Source of the DNA: Anaerolineales bacterium
GTDB taxonomy: Bacteria > Chloroflexota > Anaerolineae > Anaerolineales > Villigracilaceae
Assembly (NCBI GenBank): GCA_017985935.1
Contig: JAGNWT010000003.1
Coordinates: 1-64,000 of the forward strand
Length of the DNA: 64,000 nucleotides
Reading direction: 5' to 3'
Positions 33,928 to 40,821 of the stretch are shown here, piece by piece. The notes under the pieces were generated by a model. It did not search any database and had not been told where the DNA came from. It saw only the letters and a list, made by a program, of their open reading frames with translations. Every line of letters begins with the position of its first letter. Position 1 is the stretch's first letter. Position numbers and translations under genes: made by a program.

Positions 33928-34626
33928 TTAATTGGGTGGATAAGGAAGTACGTAAAATAACATGGTAAGGAACATGAAGGTATTGCCAGCCAGCACACAA
34001 ATATGCCAGATCTCATGGTTGCCAAAGTAGGGCGGAAAGGGATTTGGTTTTCCGTGCCCAAAGATGAGCGCGCCGATGGTGTAGCTCAGTCCGCCCGCGA
34101 TCAGTAGGGACAGCGCTCCCATTCCGAGTTGGGTGTAGATGGGTCCAATCAGGAACACGATGATCCAGCCCATGAGCAGAAAACTGATGTTGGACATCAG
34201 CACCGAGATCTTGGTGAAGAAAATGGATTTTATGGTAATGAAAAATACTGCCAGACTCCAGATGACCCCGAAGAGAACCCAGCCGGTCGCGCCGCTGAAG
34301 ATGGTCAGACAGAATGGAGTGTAGGTTCCTGCGATGAGGATGTAAATGGCATTGTGATCCAGAATGCCAAAGACCCGCAGGTATTTGTTGAAGAGCAGGA
34401 AGAAATGCAGCAGGCAGCTGAATAAGAATGAAAGAAAGAGACTGACACCATAGATCGTGAACCCGACCACGTGGGCGGGTTTGTCTGCGATCGCCGCCAG
34501 TGACACGAGTACCGCCAGCGCCGATATGGACAGGATCGCCCCGATCAGGTGACTGATGGCGTTGAAGTATTCATTGCTATCTGGCGACGAGATAAGCGGG
34601 TCCAGGTCTGGCTTTTGCAGGGTCAT
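33928..34626 (-). CDS. Hemolysin III / PAQR-family membrane protein
   Basis: The 232-residue protein has seven transmembrane helices. It shows the family metal-site residues: SNEYFNAISHLIGA near residue 20, a buried Ser-His pair in SFLFSCLLHFFLL near 75, ILDHNAIYILIAGTYTP near 95, and the C-terminal NHEIWHICVLAGN. These proteins are related to adiponectin receptors, and some hydrolyse lipids with zinc. Despite the name, haemolysis is rarely their role. The start at 34626 lies just past the stop of the upstream TIM-barrel gene. Confidence 0.9.
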   Translation of the reverse strand: MTLQKPDLDPLISSPDSNEYFNAISHLIGAILSISALAVLVSLAAIADKPAHVVGFTIYGVSLFLSFLFSCLLHFFLLFNKYLRVFGILDHNAIYILIAGTYTPFCLTIFSGATGWVLFGVIWSLAVFFITIKSIFFTKISVLMSNISFLLMGWIIVFLIGPIYTQLGMGALSLLIAGGLSYTIGALIFGHGKPNPFPPYFGNHEIWHICVLAGNTFMFLTMLFYVLPYPPN

Positions 34627-34630
34627 GGAT

Positions 34631-35464
34631 CTACAACTCAATGCCTTCGGCTTTTGCCACTGCGCGAACGTGAGCCGCCGCCGCAAGGTAATCTTCTGCG
34701 TTGGGGAGGTGCTCCAGCATGAGTGGAGTATCGGGGTCAAGCTTTTTCATTTCACGCAGGAAGGTTGCGTAATTCAGCCTGCCTAAGCCAATACGAACCT
34801 CTGAAAGATGGACGGTTAATTGCTCGGCAAGGGTGATATCTTTGGCGTGGCAGCTTTTTATGTGTGGACCTAGCCGTTCAAAGCAGTTGTGCAGGAAGCG
34901 GCTGTTTCCAAAATATATGCGCGGGTTGGTGATAATGTTCACCGGGTCAAGGTGCGCCGCAAACCTTGTCCTGTCTATGGCTTGGATCAAGTCAAGATAA
35001 CTGTCTACGGAGTCGGGCAGCATCCACGGCATGGGCTCAAGCGTAAAAAAAGTGCGGGTCGGCTGGACAGTGTCGATGATGTGCCTGGTGGTCTCCACGA
35101 TCATCTCAAATGTTTCGGTCGAATAATTGTCGGGATGCGGTCCGTCCCACAAGGTTCCGCGTGACCCGCTGATGTTTACGCAACAGCGCGCACCGATCTC
35201 ATCTGCCAGCGCAAGCCGCTTTATGCACAGGTCTATGGCACGGCTGCGTTCTTCCATGTCTGGGCTGAGCGGATTGTTCCACACACCCACCTCGGCAATG
35301 AGTATGTCGGCTTCATTGGCGGACTGCTCAAAAGCGCGGATCGTGGCTTGGTCTGCGGTTTCATCCACTGGGCAGTACGCGGCGCGATAGCCGAGTTGTT
35401 TTAGTTCAGCGACCCAACCTGCCGGGTCTGGATTTTTTTGAAATGTGGGTCCGCCGAGTCGCAT
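34631..35464 (-). CDS. Xylose isomerase-like TIM-barrel protein (sugar epimerase/isomerase type)
   Basis: The 277-residue protein follows the AP endonuclease 2-type TIM barrel. It has metal-binding candidates in TFFTLEPMPWM (Glu near 150), AHLDPVN (Asp near 177), SCHAKDI (His near 210) and LMLEHLP (Glu near 253). Such proteins isomerise or epimerise sugars or inositols, and the substrate is unknown. AGGAG lies upstream of the ATG at 35464. The gene heads the minus-strand run that continues through hemolysin III, dienelactone hydrolase and the small genes. Confidence 0.82.
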   Translation of the reverse strand: MRLGGPTFQKNPDPAGWVAELKQLGYRAAYCPVDETADQATIRAFEQSANEADILIAEVGVWNNPLSPDMEERSRAIDLCIKRLALADEIGARCCVNISGSRGTLWDGPHPDNYSTETFEMIVETTRHIIDTVQPTRTFFTLEPMPWMLPDSVDSYLDLIQAIDRTRFAAHLDPVNIITNPRIYFGNSRFLHNCFERLGPHIKSCHAKDITLAEQLTVHLSEVRIGLGRLNYATFLREMKKLDPDTPLMLEHLPNAEDYLAAAAHVRAVAKAEGIEL

Positions 35465-35529
35465 GAGAATCTCCTGTTGAGTTGCTCAAAATAAATGATA
35501 CCCAATTCTACCTGCGTTAGCATTTCTGG

Positions 35530-36393
35530 TTAGGTGGTGGAAGAAAATCGTTTGGTCGCCTGCTCACTTAGCTCCCAAAGTTTTTTTGCGTTTTCGTCAC
35601 TCACCAGCCCATTGGTTTTGCGGATCTTGCGCTTGACCCAAAATTTTCCGTTCGGTTGCTTTTCGGTCAGTTCATCCGCGAGGAAAACAGCGGTATCTGC
35701 TCCCGCCTGAGGGCTGAACCAATAAATTTTGTCCAGCCAGCTTGAGCGGCTTGAGTTGGCAGATACTCCACGCTGCGCTTTCCCGAAATCTGAACGGATG
35801 AATCCCGGGTGATAGCAGTGAGCAGTGATGCCTTTTGCTTCCACTTGGCGGGCAAGTTCATGCGTGAAAAGGATATTTGCGAGTTTGCTCTTGCTGTATG
35901 CTTTGAAAGAGGTGTATCTGGATCCTTCGTCCATCCAGTCAGTCCAGTCGAACCTGCCCATGAGATACGCGCCCGATGACGTGGTGATGATCCGGCCTTG
36001 AGTCTGTTCAATGAGCGGGAGCAGTTCGCGGGTCAGCAAGAACGATGAGAGATGGTTGATCGTCATGGTCATTTCCCATCCGTCTGTTCCGATCTTGCGC
36101 TCGTTCAGCATCAGCCCCGCGTTATTCCAAAGCACATCCAGTTTTTGAACTTGTGATTTTACCTGCCCGGCAAGAGTGTTGACTTCAGCCAGCGATGCGA
36201 AGTCCCCTGTAACAAGAGACAGGTCTGCGTCTGGCAGAAGGGATTGTAACTCGGCAAGCACGGGGGCGCCGCGTGCTGCGCTGCGGGCATGGAGGAGGAC
36301 TTTCCATCCGCGCCGTGCAAGTTCAATCGCGCCAGCTTTGCCTATCCCTGTGGTCGAACCTGTGATCAAAATTGTTCTTTTTTCGTTTTTCAT
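35530..36393 (-). CDS. Short-chain dehydrogenase/reductase
   Basis: The 287-residue protein has the NAD(P)-binding TGSTTGIGKAGA motif near residue 10, NNAG near 85, and the catalytic Ser in ITTSSGAYL with YSKSK (Tyr and Lys) about 25 residues later. The length and HPGFIRSDFGK segment resemble retinol dehydrogenase-like members. Arg/Lys after the glycine motif suggests NADPH use. The ATG at 36393 has AAAGGA just upstream; an in-frame GTG at 36417 has no such site. The substrate cannot be inferred. Confidence 0.9.
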   Translation of the reverse strand: MKNEKRTILITGSTTGIGKAGAIELARRGWKVLLHARSAARGAPVLAELQSLLPDADLSLVTGDFASLAEVNTLAGQVKSQVQKLDVLWNNAGLMLNERKIGTDGWEMTMTINHLSSFLLTRELLPLIEQTQGRIITTSSGAYLMGRFDWTDWMDEGSRYTSFKAYSKSKLANILFTHELARQVEAKGITAHCYHPGFIRSDFGKAQRGVSANSSRSSWLDKIYWFSPQAGADTAVFLADELTEKQPNGKFWVKRKIRKTNGLVSDENAKKLWELSEQATKRFSSTT

Positions 36394-36485
36394 ATTTTCC
36401 TTTGAATTTGTTTCCACCTAGGGCTTGATGAGTCAAAGTGGGCTGCTCTTACTCAATGAAGCTCTGGAAGGCGGGAATTTTGCTC

Positions 36486-36514
36486 TTGATAAATCGTCCT
36501 GATTCATCTATAAT
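36486..36514 (+). promoter_or_regulatory. Promoter of the alaS leader
   Basis: TTGATA (36486-36491) and TATAAT (36509-36514) are separated by exactly 17 nt. The best purine start is A36523, the first base of the leader ATG, so the transcript is probably leaderless or has only a few extra bases. Confidence 0.85.
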
Positions 36515-36522
36515 GCCGACCC

Positions 36523-36600
36523 ATGCAACAAAACCTCACGTCCTTCGCCGCTCAAGCCGCCGCCGCTACATGCGCGTTATTTGAACCTGCCACGGCTTGA
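36523..36600 (+). CDS. Alanine-rich leader peptide of alaS
   Basis: This 25-codon frame encodes MQQNLTSFAAQAAAATCAL followed by FEPATA and ends at TGA. Nine codons are alanine, including a GCC GCC GCC GCT run at 36556-36567. No ribosome binding site precedes it, but the promoter -10 ends only 8 nt upstream, so leaderless initiation is likely. Its alanine run overlaps one arm of a protector hairpin, and its stop codon overlaps a second arm that can also pair with the terminator. It immediately precedes alaS. This is the expected design of a peptide whose translation senses charged tRNA-Ala. It is likely regulatory rather than functional as a protein. Confidence 0.8.
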   Translation: MQQNLTSFAAQAAAATCALFEPATA

Positions 36601-36646
36601 GACTGAAATTAGAAACAAAAGTCCCGAACCCGACAGGTTCGGGACT
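36551..36646 (+). promoter_or_regulatory. Transcription attenuator (three alternative hairpins) controlling alaS
   Basis: Arm 1 CTCAAGCCG (36551-36559) pairs perfectly with arm 2 CGGCTTGAG (36593-36601). Arm 2 extended, GGCTTGAGACT (36594-36604), can instead pair with arm 3 AGTCCCGAACC (36620-36630), 9 of 11 positions including one G-U. Arm 3 pairs with arm 4 GGTTCGGGACT (36636-36646) as the terminator. A further GAACCTG (36583-36589) is complementary to CAGGTTC (36634-36640). Stalling in the alanine run would hide arm 1, free arm 2 and prevent termination. Fluent translation to the stop would hide arm 2 and allow it. Confidence 0.75.
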
Positions 36647-36653
36647 TTTTATT
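36617..36653 (+). terminator. Intrinsic terminator in front of alaS
   Basis: An 11-bp perfect stem with a CGACA loop is followed by TTTTTATT, ending 52 nt before the alaS start codon. It has A residues on the 5' flank that extend the pairing to 14 bp. Confidence 0.92.
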
Positions 36654-36661
36654 ACCTGGCT

Positions 36662-36670
36662 TGGTATAAT
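36662..36670 (+). promoter_or_regulatory. Possible second, extended -10 promoter of alaS
   Basis: TGGTATAAT lies downstream of the attenuator, 35 nt before the alaS ATG, with no recognisable -35 hexamer. If active it would give a basal, unattenuated transcript. Confidence 0.45.
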
Positions 36671-36705
36671 TCGCCAGTCATTATCATCTTTTGGGAGCAA
36701 TTCGT

Positions 36706-39411
36706 ATGAGCAAAAAACTTTCAGGCAACCAGATCCGCCAGACCTTCATCGACTTCTTCGTTGAGCATGGGCATACGGCAGTCCCGTCCATGTCTCTTGT
36801 TCCGGGCGGTGACGGCACGCTTCTTTTTACCAACTCGGGCATGGTGCAGTTCAAGGATGTCTTCATTGGCACCGACAAGAAGCCCTACACCCGCGCCGTG
36901 GATTCGCAGAAGTGCATGCGTGTGGCTGGCAAGCATAATGACCTTGAAGATGTCGGTCGTGACGATACTCACCACACCTTCTTTGAAATGTTGGGGAACT
37001 GGTCTTTTGGAGATTATTACAAAAAGGAAGCCATTGCCTGGTCGTGGCAATTACTCACCGAAGTGTGGGGACTCCCCAAAGACAAGTTGTACGCGACCTG
37101 CTTTGAAGATGATAAAGGCAATGTTCCGCGTGATGACGAAGCCGCCGATATTTGGAAGGAACAACCCGGCTTTGACCCTTCTCACGTCCTCTTCTTTGGG
37201 CGCAAGGAGAATTTCTGGCAAATGGCGGAGGTCGGTCCCTGCGGACCCTGTTCCGAAATCCACATTGATCTCGGCGAAGAACGCGACAACATGCGCGGCA
37301 AGGAACACCGCTGCGGCGTGAATGGCGAATGCACACGTTACCTCGAGCTTTGGAACAACGTGTTCATCCAATATAACCTGTTCGATGACGGGCGGCTTGA
37401 GTCGCTGCCTGCCAAGCATGTCGACACCGGCATGGGTTTCGAGCGCATTGTCTCTGTTTTGCAGGGCGTGGACTCGAACTACAAGACCGATCTCTTCGCA
37501 GGTTCTTTGGAAGTGCTGCGCTCCCTCACCGGTCACAGCGAAAAAGAGATGCTCGAAAACTTCACTCCATATCGTGTGATCTGCGACCATGCCCGCTCTG
37601 CGGCATTCCTGATCGCGGATGGGGTTGTGCCCGGCAATGGTGGACGAAATTACGTCACCCGCATGATCATTCGCCGCGCGGCGCGTTTTGGCACCAAGAT
37701 CGGTCTGACCGAGCCTTTCCTCGCCAGGGTTGCAGAAGCGGTCATTGCGGAATACGGTGATTTTTATCCCGAGCTCGAAAAGAACAAGGCGACCATTTTA
37801 GATAACCTGACTCGTGAAGAAGTGCGTTTCGCGCGGACCGTGGAAGCGGGTACGGCTCACTTGCAGAATCAACTCGATGAGTTGCGCGCCTCGAACAAGA
37901 CCACCCTCAGCGGTCACAACGCATTTGACCTGTACGCCACGTACGGTCTGCCGTTTGAGATCAGCCGCGACATTGCCCGTGAGCAGGGACTTGATATTGA
38001 CGAAGCCGGTTTCACTGAAGCCAAGAATGAACACGCCAAGGCATCCGGCGGCGGTAAAGCCATGGGTAAACTGGGCGGCGAAGATTCTGAATACTTTGCA
38101 AATATCCTGAAGGATCTGCAAGCGAAAAATAAACTTGGCAAAGACGGCGTGGAGTACGATCCTTACAACAGCCCCAAAGTGGATGGCGAAGTGCTTGCGC
38201 TGGTCGTCAACGGCGAATCCGTTCCCTCCGCCGCGCTCGATGATGTGGTTGAGGTGATTCTGCCCAAGACCGGTTTCTACATTGAGTCGGGCGGTCAGGT
38301 GAATGACGAAGGGTATATCCGCGGCAATGGCTGGGAGATCGAGATCACCGCTGTGCGCCGCGCCGCTGCGGGAGTCATTGCTCACATGGGGCAGGTAATC
38401 TCCGGTCAACCCAAAGTGGGTGACATGGCTGTGGCTGAAGTGGATGTGAACCGCCGCCACAACATTATGCGTAACCATACCGCAACGCACTTGCTCCACA
38501 AGGCTTTACATGAGATCCTTGGCGACCATGCCCGTCAGGCCGGTTCGCTCGTCTCACCGAAATATTTGCGCTTTGACTTTACCCAGCCCGACGGCATGAC
38601 CCCCGAGCAGATCGAGCGTGTCGAGAAGATGGTCAATGAAGCCATTGCTGCCGACATGCCTGTTGTAAAGGTTACCAAGTCGCTTGATGAAGCCAAGAAG
38701 GAAGGCGCGATGGCGCTCTTTGGCGAGAAGTACGGTGAGACCGTGCGGACGGTCTCCATCTTTGAGAGCGAGAATGCCAAATATTCCTACGAGCTTTGCG
38801 GCGGCACGCACATTGACCGCACCTCAGACATCGGCGCTTTCCTGATCGTCAGTGAAGGTTCGGCCGCGGCGGGCATCCGCCGTATTGAGGCGGTCACCGG
38901 GCGCGGTGCATACGAGTTGATCAACAAGCGTTTCAAGACTCTCAAGCAGGCTGCCGGTTCTTTGAAATCTTCTGTTGAGGAAGTGCCCGCCAAGGTGGAT
39001 GCCTTGCAGGATGAAGTCTCTGAACTTAAGAAGGAACTTGCGAGTTTACGCACCCAATCGGCTTTGTCGAATTTCAATGCCCAGCTTTCCAATGTTCAAA
39101 CTGTAAAGGATGTCAGTGTGCTCGGCGTGGAGATCCCCAATGCAGACATGGATACCCTGCGTATGCTGGCTGACAAATTCCGCGAAAAATATCCCAAAGC
39201 GGGAGCGGCGGTCCTCGTAACAGGATCAGGCGTCATCGCGGTGGTGACCGAAGACCTCGTCAAGCGCGGAGTCAAGGCTGGCGATCTCATCACCGGCATT
39301 GGCGGTAAAGGAGGCGGACGTCCCAATCTGGCACAGGGCAGTCTGCCTGATGGGAATGTCAAAGATGCGCTGGGCAAGGTGGCAGGCGCGCTCGAAGCGA
39401 AGTTGAAGTAA
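36706..39411 (+). CDS. alaS: Alanyl-tRNA synthetase
   Basis: AlaS charges tRNA-Ala and edits mischarged Ser or Gly. The 901-residue protein has the class II catalytic core (GNQIRQTFIDFFVEHGHTAVPS, then GKHNDLEDVGRDDTHHTFFEMLGNWSFGDYYKKEA near residues 70-105). The editing domain has the zinc site HTATHLLHKALH near 595 and CGGTHI near 700. A coiled-coil linker is followed by the C-Ala domain with GGKGGGRPNLAQG near 875. GGGAG lies 8 nt before the ATG at 36706. Expression appears to be controlled by the attenuator upstream. A terminator follows at 39414. Confidence 0.97.
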   Translation: MSKKLSGNQIRQTFIDFFVEHGHTAVPSMSLVPGGDGTLLFTNSGMVQFKDVFIGTDKKPYTRAVDSQKCMRVAGKHNDLEDVGRDDTHHTFFEMLGNWSFGDYYKKEAIAWSWQLLTEVWGLPKDKLYATCFEDDKGNVPRDDEAADIWKEQPGFDPSHVLFFGRKENFWQMAEVGPCGPCSEIHIDLGEERDNMRGKEHRCGVNGECTRYLELWNNVFIQYNLFDDGRLESLPAKHVDTGMGFERIVSVLQGVDSNYKTDLFAGSLEVLRSLTGHSEKEMLENFTPYRVICDHARSAAFLIADGVVPGNGGRNYVTRMIIRRAARFGTKIGLTEPFLARVAEAVIAEYGDFYPELEKNKATILDNLTREEVRFARTVEAGTAHLQNQLDELRASNKTTLSGHNAFDLYATYGLPFEISRDIAREQGLDIDEAGFTEAKNEHAKASGGGKAMGKLGGEDSEYFANILKDLQAKNKLGKDGVEYDPYNSPKVDGEVLALVVNGESVPSAALDDVVEVILPKTGFYIESGGQVNDEGYIRGNGWEIEITAVRRAAAGVIAHMGQVISGQPKVGDMAVAEVDVNRRHNIMRNHTATHLLHKALHEILGDHARQAGSLVSPKYLRFDFTQPDGMTPEQIERVEKMVNEAIAADMPVVKVTKSLDEAKKEGAMALFGEKYGETVRTVSIFESENAKYSYELCGGTHIDRTSDIGAFLIVSEGSAAAGIRRIEAVTGRGAYELINKRFKTLKQAAGSLKSSVEEVPAKVDALQDEVSELKKELASLRTQSALSNFNAQLSNVQTVKDVSVLGVEIPNADMDTLRMLADKFREKYPKAGAAVLVTGSGVIAVVTEDLVKRGVKAGDLITGIGGKGGGRPNLAQGSLPDGNVKDALGKVAGALEAKLK

Positions 39412-39413
39412 AC

Positions 39414-39447
39414 AAAGAGGCGGACTTAAGTCCGCCTCTTTTCTTTA
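39414..39447 (+). terminator. Terminator after alaS
   Basis: AAAGAGGCGGACTT and AAGTCCGCCTCTTTT form a perfect palindrome with essentially no extra loop, followed by CTTT. It touches the last codon of the convergent oxidoreductase gene and may serve both. Confidence 0.9.
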
Positions 39448-40734
39448 ACCGACCATATCCAAAAACCGGAACCAGACCTTGCCAATGTTCACGAACCATG
39501 GATTGTTCGTGAACGGCAGGGCTTTGGGAATGTTGATATCTGCGAAAGGATTATTGACCGGCTTGCCGAGAATGCCGTTCGCCATCTGCTGCCCGAGGTA
39601 GGTGGCGAGAGTCACGCCGTGCCCCACGTAACACATTGAATACCACATGCCGTCAAACTGTCCCGCGTGGGCGTTCTCGTCCATCGTGATTCCAAGCGTG
39701 CCTTCCCAAAAATAATCGATCTTGTGACCGGCAAGCTCTGGAAAGATTCGGTCCATGCCTTGTTTCAGGGCGTTGATGTTGCTTTGCTGCTTCGCGCCTT
39801 TGAAGGTCAGTTCGCCGCCCCAGGTCATGCGGTTGTCAGGCGAGAGGCGGTAATAGGCAAGCGTTTTGCGGGTGTCGTAGATCATGCGGTTATTGGGGAT
39901 CAGGCGCTGAGCCAGCTCTGCGGTTAACGGCTCGGTGGCAATGACATAACTTTCAGCAGGGAACACACGACCTTTGAACTGCGGGATGATGTTGCCGACC
40001 CAGGCATTGGCTGCGAGCATGATCTCTTTCGCGGCGATGTTTCCACGGTCTGTCTTGACGATGAAGCGGGTTCCGTCATTCGTTGGGGATCTGCCCGCCT
40101 TTTGGATTTCGAGCACACGCGTGCCTTCGAAAATTTCTGCGCCGGCGCGTTCGGCGGCATTCGCTATGCCTCGCACGAATTTGGCTGGTTGCACAGATCC
40201 GCTGCGTGGATTGACAAGCAAGCCGTGATAAGCGTCTGTTCCCAGCTCAGTCCGCAACTCGTTCTTTGGCACAATGCTCACTGGATAGTTTGCAATACGG
40301 AGCAGAGTTTCCTGCTCGCGCTGTAACGCCATGAAGTGCGATTCTTTGTACGCGGCTTCAACATTCCCGCAGCGGGCGTAATCGCAATCGATCTGCTCCT
40401 CGGCAATGATCTGTGCCACAGTATCTGCGGCGTATGTGGCTGCGAGGAACATGTCTTTTGCATGTGCCTCGCCATGTTCCTTGACCGCCGCGGTGAGTGT
40501 GTGGTGCAGGCAGGAGAGAGCCTGTCCGCCGTTACGGGAACTTGCTCCCCAGCCTATGGTCTGTGCTTCGAGCAGGATGACCCGTGCTCCGCCCTTTGCC
40601 AATTGCAAAGCAGCGGAAGTCCCTGTGTAACCGCCGCCGATGACGACCACATCTGCTTTGGATGGCAAGGATTTGTTCGCGTAAGATTTTGGTGCGGGGG
40701 CGGTCTCCCACCAAAGACAGGTATGTTGGGTCAT
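39445..40734 (-). CDS. FAD-dependent amino-acid/amine oxidoreductase (DAO family)
   Basis: The 429-residue flavoprotein has an N-terminal dinucleotide motif VVVIGGGYTGTSAALQLAKGG near residues 29-49. The GWGASSRNGGQ loop near 61 is typical of gamma-glutamylputrescine oxidase and related DAO-family enzymes. It probably oxidises an amine or D-amino acid with FAD. AAGGAAACC lies before the ATG. It neighbours, but is separated by a terminator from, the peptide-type ABC importer and amidohydrolase genes, so a shared role in nitrogen compound use is only a guess. Confidence 0.88.
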   Translation of the reverse strand: MTQHTCLWWETAPAPKSYANKSLPSKADVVVIGGGYTGTSAALQLAKGGARVILLEAQTIGWGASSRNGGQALSCLHHTLTAAVKEHGEAHAKDMFLAATYAADTVAQIIAEEQIDCDYARCGNVEAAYKESHFMALQREQETLLRIANYPVSIVPKNELRTELGTDAYHGLLVNPRSGSVQPAKFVRGIANAAERAGAEIFEGTRVLEIQKAGRSPTNDGTRFIVKTDRGNIAAKEIMLAANAWVGNIIPQFKGRVFPAESYVIATEPLTAELAQRLIPNNRMIYDTRKTLAYYRLSPDNRMTWGGELTFKGAKQQSNINALKQGMDRIFPELAGHKIDYFWEGTLGITMDENAHAGQFDGMWYSMCYVGHGVTLATYLGQQMANGILGKPVNNPFADINIPKALPFTNNPWFVNIGKVWFRFLDMVG

Positions 40735-40770
40735 GCGGTTTCCTTATGAATGAAAGGTTATTGAGGATAC

Positions 40771-40812
40771 CAAAACAGCCACCTTCCTGCGAAGATGGCT
40801 GTTTTATTTTGG
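40771..40812 (-). terminator. Terminator after the ABC solute-binding gene
   Basis: AAAACAGCCA(T/C)CTTC pairs with its complement around a short loop and ends in TTTTGG on the minus strand, 10 nt past the stop codon at 40822. Confidence 0.85.
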
Positions 40813-40821
40813 AACTTTAAT

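Noticed and set aside
34631-36393. A sugar catabolism operon built from the TIM-barrel isomerase and the dehydrogenase
   Set aside because: A 65-nt gap without coupling and no transporter or kinase nearby make this unsupported.
36523-36653. A T-box riboswitch in front of alaS
   Set aside because: I see no conserved T-box bulge sequence and no specifier hairpin. The leader is short and contains a clear alanine-rich reading frame.
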